A stretch of 64,000 nt of DNA from Tetraselmis striata. Taxonomy: Eukaryota; Chlorophyta; Chlorodendrophyceae; Chlorodendrales; Chlorodendraceae. Each line of letters opens with the position of its first letter. Within the stretch, counting starts at the first letter, position 1. Below, piece after piece: positions 44,650 to 62,396 of this stretch. The DNA lies in NCBI GenBank assembly GCA_006384855.1, contig VCJN01002158.1:1-64000 (forward strand), written 5' to 3'. The position numbers and the translations under genes are program-made. A model generated the notes under the pieces. That model made no database searches and was not told the DNA's origin. It saw nothing but the letters and a program-made list of their open reading frames with translations.

Positions 44650-46050
44650 GGGATTCTCCTACCTCATGGGTTGAGCGGAGGAAAAGGAGAGCCGCGTCCG
44701 AAATCGTCTGGAATACGAGAGAATCGATACCGGTCGCAATACGGTTTTATCACGGATATTTACGCGTCCTCCGTCCGTCCGTCTTCCGTCCTCGTGTGCT
44801 GCGTCTTCGTGAATGAACCGTCATACGTTCGTATTTTGCTCGTTTGATTTCTAGGCTCTCCTGCCACAGTCCGTTAAAATCCTGCGACTAAGACGAAAAT
44901 ATCGTGAATTATACCGGAAACATACTGAAAAAAACACGAATGTCCTCCGTCCGTCCTCCGTCATACGCGCTTCGCGTATGAACCGTCATACGTTCGGTCT
45001 TCGGTCGCTTGATTTCACGGTACAAGTACGAGGACGGTAAGGTTCTGAATGGATGCGCGTGTATTCTAGCCCAGGCACGTCATATATTCGTCTGATACGC
45101 CAAAATAACGCGGTACCGCAGCGCGTTTTTACTGCTGAATCAGCAAGCGAGACTCGCCCTCTTTCATAAGGGCTTTCACACTCGCCCTCTTTATTTATAC
45201 AGCGACTAGCGACTATATATACGGTGGTCCGAGGATATGCTGTGACATGATGCTGTAACAAGGGTCGCCGCGGTGCGGGGGCAGTCCGCCGACCCGGGGC
45301 CCGGCGTCCGTCGACGGACGGGCGACGGTCGAACGACGGCGTCCGGCGTCCGGCGATTCGCGCCGTGCCCGCCCCGTAGACCTGACGACCGGCCCGACCT
45401 GCGCGGCCTCGTGCGGGATGCGGGCCGCCTGTAGGCGGCTTGTACTGTATTGCTGATCTTGTAGTGCTGCTTTTTTTTTGGGGGGTAATACAACTTTTAG
45501 CGGTGGGTTGGGTACCGGCCTTTTTGTAATGCACACCAGTAGTCAGCGGCCCGCTTTTACGCGGCTTGCAGATTCAATCTGTTTTACAAAATAATACGTC
45601 TCTTTTGAAAAATAAATTACTGACAAATCTAAAGCTAAAAGCATTTTCACCCGGAAACAACAGTATTACAAGATCAACACTACAAGCCGGCTAAAGTAAA
45701 GTAAAGTAAAGTTCGCCCCGGGACATCGGCCGAAGCCGCCCCAGCACTTGACCTCGTGCGCCAACTGCAGTCGTAGGTCTGGCATAGCCCATAGACCATT
45801 GCCCCATTCGAACCCCGAAGGGCTAATGCATCAAAGGGGGTAAACCCGGGACACGTCGGGCCGATATTGCCGAAATGCATCGGCCAGGAATCGAACCCGG
45901 GTCTCTCGCATACGAGACGACCGCTCTACCGAGCGGACAAGGGATGTAGCGCTACTAGCCGGCTAAAAGCGGCCCGCATCCCGCACCACGCTCAACCCAA
46001 GAGGTAGGGGCACCTCCACAAATCCCCGGCGCGAAGCGCCGCTTAGTGTA
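44650..46050 (+). mobile_element. Second copy of the inverted-repeat element, carrying a SINE
   Basis: Matches 25787-26205 plus 31160-31735. The left end is CCTACCTCATGGGTTGAGCG and the right end CGCTCAACCCAAGAGGTAGG (about 45985-46005), followed by the shared CCCCGGCGCGAAGCGCCGCT. The interior includes CCGTCGACGGACGGGCGACG and the fold-back core around GGCCGCCTGTAGGCGGCTTG. Interrupted at about 45692 by a SINE. No coding capacity. Confidence 0.8.
45692..45952 (-). mobile_element. tRNA-derived SINE inserted in the inverted-repeat element
   Basis: Complete copy: tail (TTTAC)n at 45692, body, and tRNA-like head with GCTCGGTAGAGCGG and GGGTTCGATTCC ending near 45950. The host sequence AGCCGGCTAAA stands on both sides (45685 and 45958) but only once in the uninterrupted copy near 31652, so it is a target-site duplication of about 10 bp. 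This orders the insertions: inverted-repeat element first, SINE second. Confidence 0.92.
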
Positions 46051-46069
46051 TAATGTTGGCAGGTATAAT

Positions 46070-46650
46070 CCTCATATATAGTCCTATAATCCTCATAGAT
46101 ATCGCCTTCTGCTGCTAGCTCATGTAATCATCCTCATATATAGTACCTACTACGTTTATATATCCACAGATGGCCAGATGGGAACGAGCCGTACGTAGCA
46201 GTAGAGCAGTACCTTGGGTACGTACTGGCATGCAGGTATGTCGCGCAGAACTACTACTACCCCGGCGGTACCTGCCCCTGGTACCCGTACTGGTAATCGT
46301 TGTAGCATGCATACCGGTTTATCGCGCGTTCGCGCGTTGGCGATGTATGGCGATGCGCCCGAATCAGCACATAGCGTTCAGCCCCCGAGACCACCTGCTG
46401 CATTCCTCTCTAGCGCCTCGGAACATTCCCCCACTCCACCGCTTATCGCACTGAAGACATCCTGTTCACTCGAAGATCCTTGGTACGTGAATACGGAGTT
46501 GGCGCCGCAATTTCTACCGACCCACACCCCTGATGCAGTCAGCCACGGCGTTGCAGCTTTTGTTACAGGGGCCTGAGATAAGTTGAACCGTCACAGTCGG
46601 AGCGCTGTGCCGAGGATAGATACTCTAACGTGTTGGCTTCGCAACCACAG
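46070..46650. other. Upstream of the 128-aa gene, no other gene seen
   Basis: Contains a short scrap of the LINE-like tail (GATATCGCCTTCTGCTGCTAGCTCATGTAAT, 46097-46127) and CCTCATATATAG-type repeats. The plus-strand frames 46170-46576 have no recognisable domain. Confidence 0.45.
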
Positions 46651-46657
46651 ACACAGG

Positions 46658-47566
46658 ATGTCCACCGCAAACGCTTCCGACTGGCTCAACGACGACGGGA
46701 CTGCTAAGGACCCTGCAAGCTACAGGGAATGGCTGCAAAGTGACCCGGAACGGTGGGCAAAGATTGAAGAGCACCCAGAGGCCGCTGCCGTAATTCTCGG
46801 CGACGATGTCAACGCCTTCCAGGAGCTCCTCAAGGCTGCCACAGAGGTACGACCCGTCACATCTTCGACGTTGATATCGGGACGCCCGAAGCTTTCGACC
46901 TTCGGGCTTTCCACTGCACACGATCACGGACAGTCGACACGCGTGTGGGCGCTGTATGCCTGGTGACGCGGCAGGCCCGCGGTCCACACCCGAGTATCGT
47001 GACGTACACCTTGCACTGCCGGAGGCAATGCCTGGCGCCCGTTGTCTTAACCTGGTTTCTGTGGCCTTTAGGCTGAGAAGAAACGCACAGATCTGCGCAA
47101 TCGCGAGCTATCCGAAAGGACAATCGACGCACAGCGCGTCAGTGCCACCGTGCCAAGGTGAGATTCCGCGGAGCTTTCGAATATCGGCGGTACACACACA
47201 CATATATGGATATATATAACATATATATATACATGTATTATAACATGCGGATATAATATATATACATAGTAACACGCGGATGTAATTATTTCAACACAAG
47301 ATTACCATCTCGATATTGGCGAAACAATACCTGTGGACTTGCAAGCAAAACTGCGGAAGATTTCGTGCTTCAACACAGTACGGTATGTGCGTTTGATACC
47401 TGTTTCTGGTGTACTGACGTCTTGCATTCACCTCACCCTCTCCATATGTCGCAGGGATACGGTGACCATCTATGAAAGGCTGCACGAATCTGGCTTGCAG
47501 TATGGACCTGCTTTCAGGCTCCTCCGCAATGTGCATGTCCCTGATGATGCGGATAATGCTGCTTGA
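46658..47566 (+). CDS. 128-aa protein, three exons, C-terminus like a polyketide dehydratase motif
   Basis: Exons 46658-46846, 47072-47157 and 47455-47566 join with GT-AG signals and keep frame to give 128 residues and a TGA. The N-terminal part (MSTANASDWLNDDGTAKDPA, then an acidic helical DPxxWAKIEEHPEAAAVILG stretch) and the second exon (EKKRTDLRNRELSERTIDAQ) look like a small helical adaptor. No family was recognised for them. The last exon reads IYERLHESGLQYGPAFRLLR, which closely follows the Y-x-x-L-x-x-x-G-x-x-Y-G-P-A-F motif of type I polyketide synthase dehydratase domains, but without the rest of that domain. Either an exon of a polyketide synthase was captured or the motif is coincidental. 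Introns are free of C tracts. Confidence 0.6.
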
Positions 47567-47857
47567 TATGTCGGCGACGAGTCAACAAGCATCCTGAGAT
47601 AGCAGCATGTGTGGTTTAAAGCAGATGTAATCATGCTAAAATGGCTTCATTTGACTCTGCTGTCCTGTCACACAGAAATACGTAATCATAAGTGTGTCCC
47701 ATTTTTGAGTGTATCAGAAATGGCAGTGAGATCCAGATACAATACATATATGGTCTCGATCAGTGTGCTTGTGGGTGCCCTAATACATTCACAAAAGCGA
47801 GGAATGCCGTCTACCACATCCATTGCATTTGATCAAGGGCTTTCACATGTTTTTGTA

Positions 47858-47927
<70 letters not shown>

Positions 47928-48587
47928 TCATACATATACTATACTATATACACATATATAGTATATAGTATATACATTTACACCATACATATGGATAGAT
48001 CGTCTGTTTTTGCAAGGACATGGAATACACCCCCAATATAGTACATGCTTACTTGCACATCTTCAAGTAAACCACCATCACATATCACATATCATATATT
48101 GCTGGGAAGTTTTTGTTGCCAACTTGGTTGGATGTTGTGCAAATATTGCAGCATGGCAACTGGATCTTGAAGTAATTACTTGGGACACAGGCCATGTTCT
48201 GATGAACACATGGATGCGTAGAGAACAGGACGAGATGCAAGACACGATAGCACAACTAGTGTGACTCAAGTGACTGCCCATGCTTAGCACCAATTTTGCT
48301 ATGCTGATTGCACATTATAAGCATGTCTTGCAGGTAGCCAATTATGTGGATTGTGCGAATTGCCACAGTTCACACCCGCAAATGTTATCAATCCTAATAT
48401 GCACCACACTTGTGAATCTATTTGTGGCGAAGCACACACGTGCGAGTTGCAGGCAGCGGCATTTCATCCATCTCGGCTGTCTCGCGATCCATTAAGGTCT
48501 CTCAAATGCGGGGCGAAGTTAGGATCCGAGTATTCTCGGCTCAACTGCATAACCAGACACATAATGATCAGCAACCTGGCAGATAAT
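47567..48587. other. AT-rich intergenic stretch with (TA)n microsatellite
   Basis: A pure TA run of about 60 bp lies at 47862-47922, followed by a looser ATA-rich tract to about 47990. The rest is non-repetitive and shows no exon. It separates the convergent 128-aa gene and the kinase gene. Confidence 0.6.
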
Positions 48588-55646
<7,059 letters not shown>

Positions 55647-55779
55647 CGCGTCTGTGGCAGCTCTTCTGGTGGAAGCCGCAAGCCCATGCGCTGCGATACA
55701 ATTGGATTTAGCTTACCGTGATCCCCGATGCGCCCCTCTGATGCAAGGAAGGGCAGTACATAGCGGATCAGCACACCAG

Positions 55780-57370
55780 CAACGCCAGTGCAGCGGTTCA
55801 GCCCTCACCTTGTCATGTATATGTATGATATGTCTATGGGTTCCACATCGCAAGTGCGGCCCTCAAGTCACTGAAGGCACCGGACCGCAAGGAGTGCGCG
55901 TGTAGTTATAGCATATGCAGAGACCCCCCCCCCCCCCCCCCTTCGCAAACTCACCGCCCCTCCTACCCTCTAGGCGCCTAAACAACTAACAACAACAGAC
56001 GGCGTCGTCCATAACCTTCACCATATCGCATACATCTTCAGGTTGGGACATCACCAATGCGGCCCTCCGCGCTGCATGTTGCAGACAGATGCCGCTAGTT
56101 GGCGATGCAGGCCCAGTGCTCCTGCGCGCCTGAGACGATTACGGTACCCTGCTGGCCTCTTAGATAGCCCACGCTGGCTAGAGCAATGCCGTTTGAGTGA
56201 AGACGCCGGGTCCTTCACTATTAAAACGCTGCTGCTGCAGGGTATGAATATGTATGGCAGCGCTTCACACTGTACCGCGAGGCGCAATATCGTGACTCAC
56301 GTCTGTCTTAGGTTCGCCGAACGCTAGTCAGTTCTCCCTCCCTCTGCGTGTGGTGCGTGCAGACCTACCCTGCCAGCGTCACACGACCCCGCGGAGTGCT
56401 GCCTCGTTCATCTGCTGCCGCCCGATAATATCCAGCACGACCGGCGGCTACCGGTACCTGCGCGCGGGCGCGCGCTGGTTTGTACCACGGTTGTGCCGAA
56501 CTCAGTTTGGCCGAGTTCAGTTCGGACCGAACTGAATTCCGGGAGCTCGGCCGAAACAATTCAGACTGAACTGAACTGCAGTTCGAACTGAACCGAACAA
56601 CTGATCTGTCCGAACTGATGCCCGAAACGAACTGAGTTCAGTCCGAGCTGCGGCCGAGCTGCCGATTCTGAAATATTTACCGTCTTTATACCAAGGTAGG
56701 GCTGCAGTCCACTTTCCAGTACTACAGGCTGCAGTGCAGTACTGAAGGGTGCATCCATCAGGCTCCTGTACTGCAGGCTGCAGGCATGCTACAGTGCAGG
56801 ATGCATTACTGCAGGCTGCAGGCATGCTGCAGTGCAGGCTACAGTGCAAGCGGCTGCAGTGCAGGCTGCATTCAACATGGTGTAGTACTGCAGGCTGGAG
56901 TGCACAGCATATCCTCGTATACTACGCGCGGACAATTTAATATAGCGTACTCGCGGGACAACGAGTACGAATATGGCCTCCCCTGCGGCGTTACGGCAGA
57001 ACCTACTCACGCCTCGACCCATGACCAACCACCCTGACCGTGCGTCCCCGTGTCGTCGCGACTGGTGACCAGACTTGAGGAGTGCGCTCTCAACCCTAAA
57101 ACTTGGCTCTGGGTGCGAGCAGTCGTGCGCAGGTGGCGTCAGCCGTCTGAAGGGCGAGCGGTTGGCGGCTGCAGGTGTGATCCACGTCCTTTATTTGCCG
57201 ACTCACCCACCCAACTGCACCTGCTGGTAAAGCACACGGCTCCATCTAGACCTCCGAAGCGGTGGCCGTTTTTCCCGAAACACCTTCCTTAGTACCAAAC
57301 CTGGCTAGCTACGTGGGGGTTTGGGGATTTTTGTCGTGTCGACAGAGAAACAGGCGTTCGCCTGACCACC
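55780..57370. repeat. Intergenic region with two short-motif repeat clusters
   Basis: A C tract occurs at about 55924-55940. At 56500-56660 the motif CCGAACTGA and its inverse TCAGTTCGG recur many times in both orientations, so this block can fold back on itself. At 56705-56895 a CTGCAGGCTGCAGGCATGCT-type motif recurs about eight times. No coding sequence is supported, although open frames cross both clusters. Confidence 0.7.
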
Positions 57371-57404
57371 CCTTTGGTTGCTGTTTTGTTACAGTTGGCT
57401 ATGG

Positions 57405-58290
57405 CGGCAGCAGCCGCCCCCGCGCTTCAGCAAGAGGGCCCATGTCTATTTTGCCTTTTCGAGCAGTTTAACGACGAGTACGGATCGCAGCCCACCCGCT
57501 GGGTCAACCACTCGTGCAGCAACTGCCTAGCTAGGCCCTCTGGTAGCGTCAGTGGACCTCGTCGGGAGGACGCGGTGGACTTCAAGGACCATTTGGAGAA
57601 GCTGCTGGACGACGTCCGACGTACGGTGCAGGGCTCGCACTCGTATGCACCCATACTCGCGGGGTGGGGCGCGGTCCTGCCGGGCTGGAGCCCCAGCGGT
57701 GGCGCTGGGGGGCTCCTGGCCTACAAGGCGGCGTCGCTTCGCAACGGCGACAAGCCCCGGCTTCACCGGGGGGGGGGGGGGGGGGGGGGAGATGGGGAGA
57801 CGTCGAGAGACAACTTCTTTGTGTACAAGATGTTGAAGCAAGTCCCCGACGCCGACCCACCCCCCTACACCACCGAGGATCTGGAGAGCGAGGAGGAGCT
57901 GCCAAGAAACCTGCTGGCGGAGCGCGAAGACGCCAAGTACACCACCATGGTCGCGCGAGCTCAACACTTCTACCTTGCCACGCCACCGCCCCCGCCACGG
58001 GCTGACTCGGACGACAGCCGTGCCATCGCGCGGCCCATTCGGGCTGCATTGTGTACGGTGTGGACGCCGGAACGAGCCCACACTGCCGTGGGCTTGGACT
58101 TGTGGAGAGTGCCGGGCGGCGGCGGTGGTTCCGGCGGGGAGGAGGCCCTTGTCCTACTAGATGGTCCGGGCATCCGCAAGGTGGCTGTTCTCATGGCCCC
58201 TGCCGACATGTCCTCCACGAAGGCTGCCGACTTTGGCGTCGACGCCGGGGAGCTGCTGGTGGCAGGGATCCACGCAAGGTCGCATGACGG
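57405..58290 (+). CDS. Unknown ORF at the inner edge of the right arm
   Basis: Open over about 295 codons from MAAAAAPALQQEGPCLFCLF. It has a possible metal site (CLFCLF ... HSCSNC), a helical region DFKDHLEKLLDDVRRTV, and a G tract at 57768-57789 that may be an intron or a Gly run. A second conserved-looking part follows: FFVYKMLKQVPDADPPPYTT and EEALVLLDGPGIRKVAVLMA. At 58287 the frame meets a possible donor GTGCGTGGGGGG exactly where the right inverted arm begins, so the gene may continue into or be cut by the arm. No family was recognised. Codon composition is protein-like. Confidence 0.45.
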
Positions 58291-58499
58291 TGCGTGGGGG
58301 GGGGGGGCAGCGGCTGTGGGATAGGCGGGGCAGCGGTTGCTACCGAGTGAGGCTTAGCATCGTTTGCAGTAGCAACGCAGCCTTTCCGGTTGCATAGTGT
58401 GACGCCGCCTAGATGTAACCCAGCAAAGTACCTAGATGTACGCGCAAAGTGCAAGTGTTACACGCTCGTGTGCCCCACCCAATAACATTGCGCCCGACC

Positions 58500-59245
58500 T
58501 CACTGACGGCATGTCTCGCTCTCCTTAATCTCATGGGCCGTCCGCCGCCTCACCATGCGCACCCTACCAGCCGCGCGTGCCTTCTCGGAAGCCTCAGACA
58601 CGGCGGCGCGAGTCGCGTCGTGGAACGCGTTTCTGGCATGGCGGAACTTCGCCCTCACCGCGGCCGTGGTCGGGCAGGGGACTGCCCGCTGATGGGTCGC
58701 CATGCATGGGTACTTGGGCCGCACAAAGCCGGGGTGCCGTCGCAGCGACACTCCCATTCCGTCCGTTGGCCGCAGTACACGCATGACGGGAGTCCGGCCA
58801 GGACACGCACATGATAGTGCATGTGGCCGCCTCCCGCCACTGCTCGTAGTGCTCCGGTCAACATGGCGACGAGCAAGTCGGCATGTCCCGCAGGTGGCTG
58901 CGGGGCGGGTGGCGCGAGCGCAGCCTCGCTCGCCTCGACAACCCCCTCATCCCTATCAGTCGCCTCTACCACGGCCTCCTCCGCCTCCTGATGCGGCGCA
59001 TCACGCGCATCGTCGTCGCCTGGCAGGGCGTCCCCCCCCGCAACGGCGCCGTCGGCGGTGGCCGACGCCGTCGTGGCGGGGTGCTGTGAGGAGGTGGTCC
59101 TAGACATAGGTGGGGCCGGCACCACCATGTGTTGCTCCACATGCGGTGCGGTTGCGGTTGCGGTGCGGTTCCTGACGCGACAGCTCCGTCGCACAGGTAC
59201 ATGCACCGGCACCCCACGCCTGCTGCGCTTACCACCAACCGGCAT
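58500..59245 (-). CDS. Cys-rich ORF of right arm, frame interrupted
   Basis: Right-arm copy of the ORF at 40192-40893. The N-terminal part reads MPVGGKRSRRGVPVHVPVRR and continues through ADLLVAMLTGALRAVAGGGH and SCVYCGQRTEWECRCDGTPA. The C-terminal part (YPCMATHQRAVPCPTTA to ESETCRQ) is in another frame from about 58700, consistent with a small indel. The left copy is open through this point. Confidence 0.45.
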
Positions 59246-60012
59246 GTTTCCTTTGGGAGGCGATTCATCCGCGTCGGAGGTGAGCGGCGGTGCCGGTGTG
59301 GGTGTGGATACTGCGCGGCCATTAGGGCTCCCGCCGCCCACCGCTCCCCGACCCACGTCGCGGCGTGTGCTGCGCCCCGCATAGTCGCCTCGAATATGTT
59401 ATACATGACGCGGGGACCGGGGGGGGGGGGGGGGGGGGGGGGATTCGTGCGTTTCGTATGTCGGCGGAACGGCGTGCGAAGCTGCGGCTGGCGAAGGTGG
59501 TGGAAGTAATCGTGGCGGCGTCGGCGGCGCGTATTACCGTGCGTGCATGCGTGCGCAACCCCGCGGCAGCAAGCCCCGGACTCGGCGTGTGCCGGCGGCA
59601 GAGCTGCGAAGCCATGGACACGGTACGGGATGCCAAGTTTGGCTAAGCAACTGCCGAGGCTGGCGGCATAACCCCCATGTCCGGCGGCTGAGGGACGGAA
59701 AGTGCGTAGAAGTTGATCGGCAAAGCGGGCATATAAGCCGGGCTGTGCTAGGTTCCTATTAAGTAATGGCGGTTTGTGCTAAGTAATTCGTAGGGGTGGA
59801 CCATGCAGAGCAGGTAGGGGGCGGTATAAATGAGGCCGGGCACATATACTGCTCCACGAAACGACACTGTCGCACGTGTAGTTGAATAGACCCCCCCCCC
59901 CCCCCCCCCCCCCCCCGCCGGGTCGGCCCGCCGACCCGCCACGGCATGTAATATCTGTCATGCATCGCCGGAGTATGTGTGAGTGGATGCCCCGCCGCCA
60001 CATCCCCCCCCC

Positions 60013-60043
<31 letters not shown>

Positions 60044-60169
60044 ATTTACACTTGTGCACTCATTAAGTTTGGGCTGGTTTCGGAGCAGTACATGTACGTA
60101 TGTATATACATACAATGGAACGTAGGACTTGTGCGGAAAGAGGCGGGGCTGGCGGAATGCATTGGGGGT

Positions 60170-61990
60170 GCGTAGAGTAGCGTGTTGGTGAGATTCGGGG
60201 TGCATCGGACGCCGGACGCCCATCCACCCGGCGTAAAAGACGCGTAATATTCACACTATTAACACACAAATGTGTGAAAACCGGACATTCCGTGCCGGAT
60301 GGATGGGAATACGGCGTCTGATGCAGCCAAAACCCCAGGGACACGCTATTCTATGCACGGCCAATGCACTCCGCCAGCACCGCCTCATTCTCTGTCGATT
60401 TCGAAAACGCCTTCACATTATCCACCGCTAATTGCAATTGCCACCGTGTAATGTTGTCACTATGTGCGCACACAACAACACTTACTACCGGTTCCGACGC
60501 GGATGGAGGCGGGGCTTGCGGAGTGCACTGGCGGTGCACAAAGTAGTGTGCTGCAAATAATTGGTGTTCATCGGACGCCGGACGCCCATCCACCCGGCGT
60601 AAAAGACGCGTATAATATTCACACTATATTAACACACAAATGTGTGAAAACCGGGACATTCCGTGCCGGATGGATGGGAATACGGCGTCTGATGCAGCCA
60701 AAACCCCAGGGACACGCTATTCTATGCACGGCCAATGCACTCCGCCAGCACCGCCTCATTCTCTGTCGATTTCGAAAACGCCTTCACATTATCCACCGCT
60801 AATTGCAATTGCCACCGTGTAATGTTGTCACTATGTGCGCACACAACAACACTTACTACCGGTTCCGACGCGGATGGAGGCGGGGCTTGCGGAGTGCACT
60901 GGCGGTGCACAAAGTAGTGTGCTGCAAATAATTGGTGTTCATCGGACGCCGGACGCCCATCCACCCGGCGTAAAAGACGCGTAATATTCACACTATATTA
61001 ACACACAAATGTGTGAAAACCGGACATTCCGTGCCGGATGGATGGGAATACGGCGTCTGATGCAGCCAAAACCCCAGGGACACGCTATTCTATGCACGGC
61101 CAATGCACTCCGCCAGCACCGCCTCATTCTCTGTCGATTTCGAAAACGCCTTCACATTATCCACCGCTAATTGCAATTGCCACCGTGTAATGTTGTCACT
61201 ATGTGCGCACACAACAACACTTACTACCGGTTCCGACGCGGATGGAGGCGGGGCTTGCGGAGTGCACTGGCGGTGCACAAAGTAGTGTGCTGCAAATAAT
61301 TGGTGTGCATCGGACGCCGGACGCCCATCCACCCGGCGTAAAAGACGCGTAATAATATTCACACTATATTAACACACAAATGTGTGAAAACCGGGCATTC
61401 CGTGCCGGATGGATGGGAATACGGCGTCTGATGCAGCCAAAACCCCAGGGACACGCTATTCTATGCACGGCCAATGCACTCCGCCAGCACCGCCTCATTC
61501 TCTGTCGATTTCGAAAACGCCTTCACATTATCCACCGCTAATTGCAATTGCCACCGTGTAATGTTGTCACTATGTGCGCACACAACAACACTTACTACCG
61601 GTTCCGACGCGGATGGAGGCGGGGCTTGCGGAGTGCTCTGGCGGTGCACAAAGTAGTGTGCTGCAAATAATTGGTGTGCATCGGACGCCGGACGCCCATC
61701 CACCCGGCGTAAAAGACGCGTAATATTCACACTATATTAACACACAAATGTGTGAAAACCGGACATTCCGTGCCGGATGGATGGGAATACGGCGTCTGAT
61801 GCAGCCAAAACCCAGGGACACACTATTCAATGCACCGATATGGTATGCATACCGCCAATGCACTCCATCCGTTACCCCCGCCTCATTCCCAAGCGTACGT
61901 GCTTGTGCACACGCACGGAATGCTTGCACTGCTCCGAAACCACTGTCACATACCCCGCTCATTGGGTACCGATTGCGGCGCATGCACGGC
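60170..61990 (-). repeat. 371-bp satellite array in right arm, about five units
   Basis: GTAAAAGACGCGTAAT recurs at about 60237, 60599, 60970, 61336 and 61708. Units here are more alike than left-arm units are to each other, suggesting recent amplification or local homogenisation. Several units differ only by short ATA indels near TATTCACACTATATTAAC. Confidence 0.9.
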
Positions 61991-62396
61991 TAGATATTTG
62001 TTTACATAAACCCGGGGGGGGGGGGGGCACAGCAGTGTCCCGCTACACAACATGCATTGGATTAGGGCGACGATTGCAAACAAGACGAGGAGGCGCGCAT
62101 GAACTGCTCCGAAACCACGCGATGTGCCCGGTGACCTCCATATCCAGCAAGTAATACGGACAGGACCCCCCCCCCCCCCCCCCCGCCAAAGTGGAGGAAG
62201 TGTAGGAGTACAACCGGAGCATGACGTGATCCATTGTCGCTTATTTACAAGCACGGGCGGTGCTGCCAGACCCGATCGTCTACGGCGGGATGGAGGCGGC
62301 AGCGGCAGCGGCAGGAGCCGCAGCCTCAACAACAAGCCGCAGCTCCTTCGCTCTGGGATGAACGCTGGCGTAGTCCTCGTCACTGTACAAATGGTT

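Larger units (their letters stand above)
58301..62286 (-). repeat. Right long inverted arm
   Basis: Reverse-complement counterpart of 38057-41249, about 4.0 kb. From inside out it holds one copy of the 130-bp terminal block, the Cys-rich ORF, the conserved anonymous stretch, C tracts (59890-59916 and 60005-60042) and five or so 371-bp satellite units. About 300 bp absent from the left arm follow (62000-62230, with G and C tracts), then the shared outer 55 bp (TTGTCGCTTATTTACAAGCA to 62286). Copies differ by scattered substitutions, satellite number and small indels. Confidence 0.85.

Noticed and set aside
59365-59646. Glycine-rich proteins across G tracts
   Set aside because: The Gly or Pro runs are direct readings of homopolymer G or C tracts whose length is likely variable and error-prone in sequencing.
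60170-61990. A repeated family of ~90-aa proteins (AVDNVKAFSKSTENEAVLAE-type)
   Set aside because: Each is one satellite unit read in the same frame; the 371-bp period is not a multiple of three, there is no start context, and the opposite strand is equally open.
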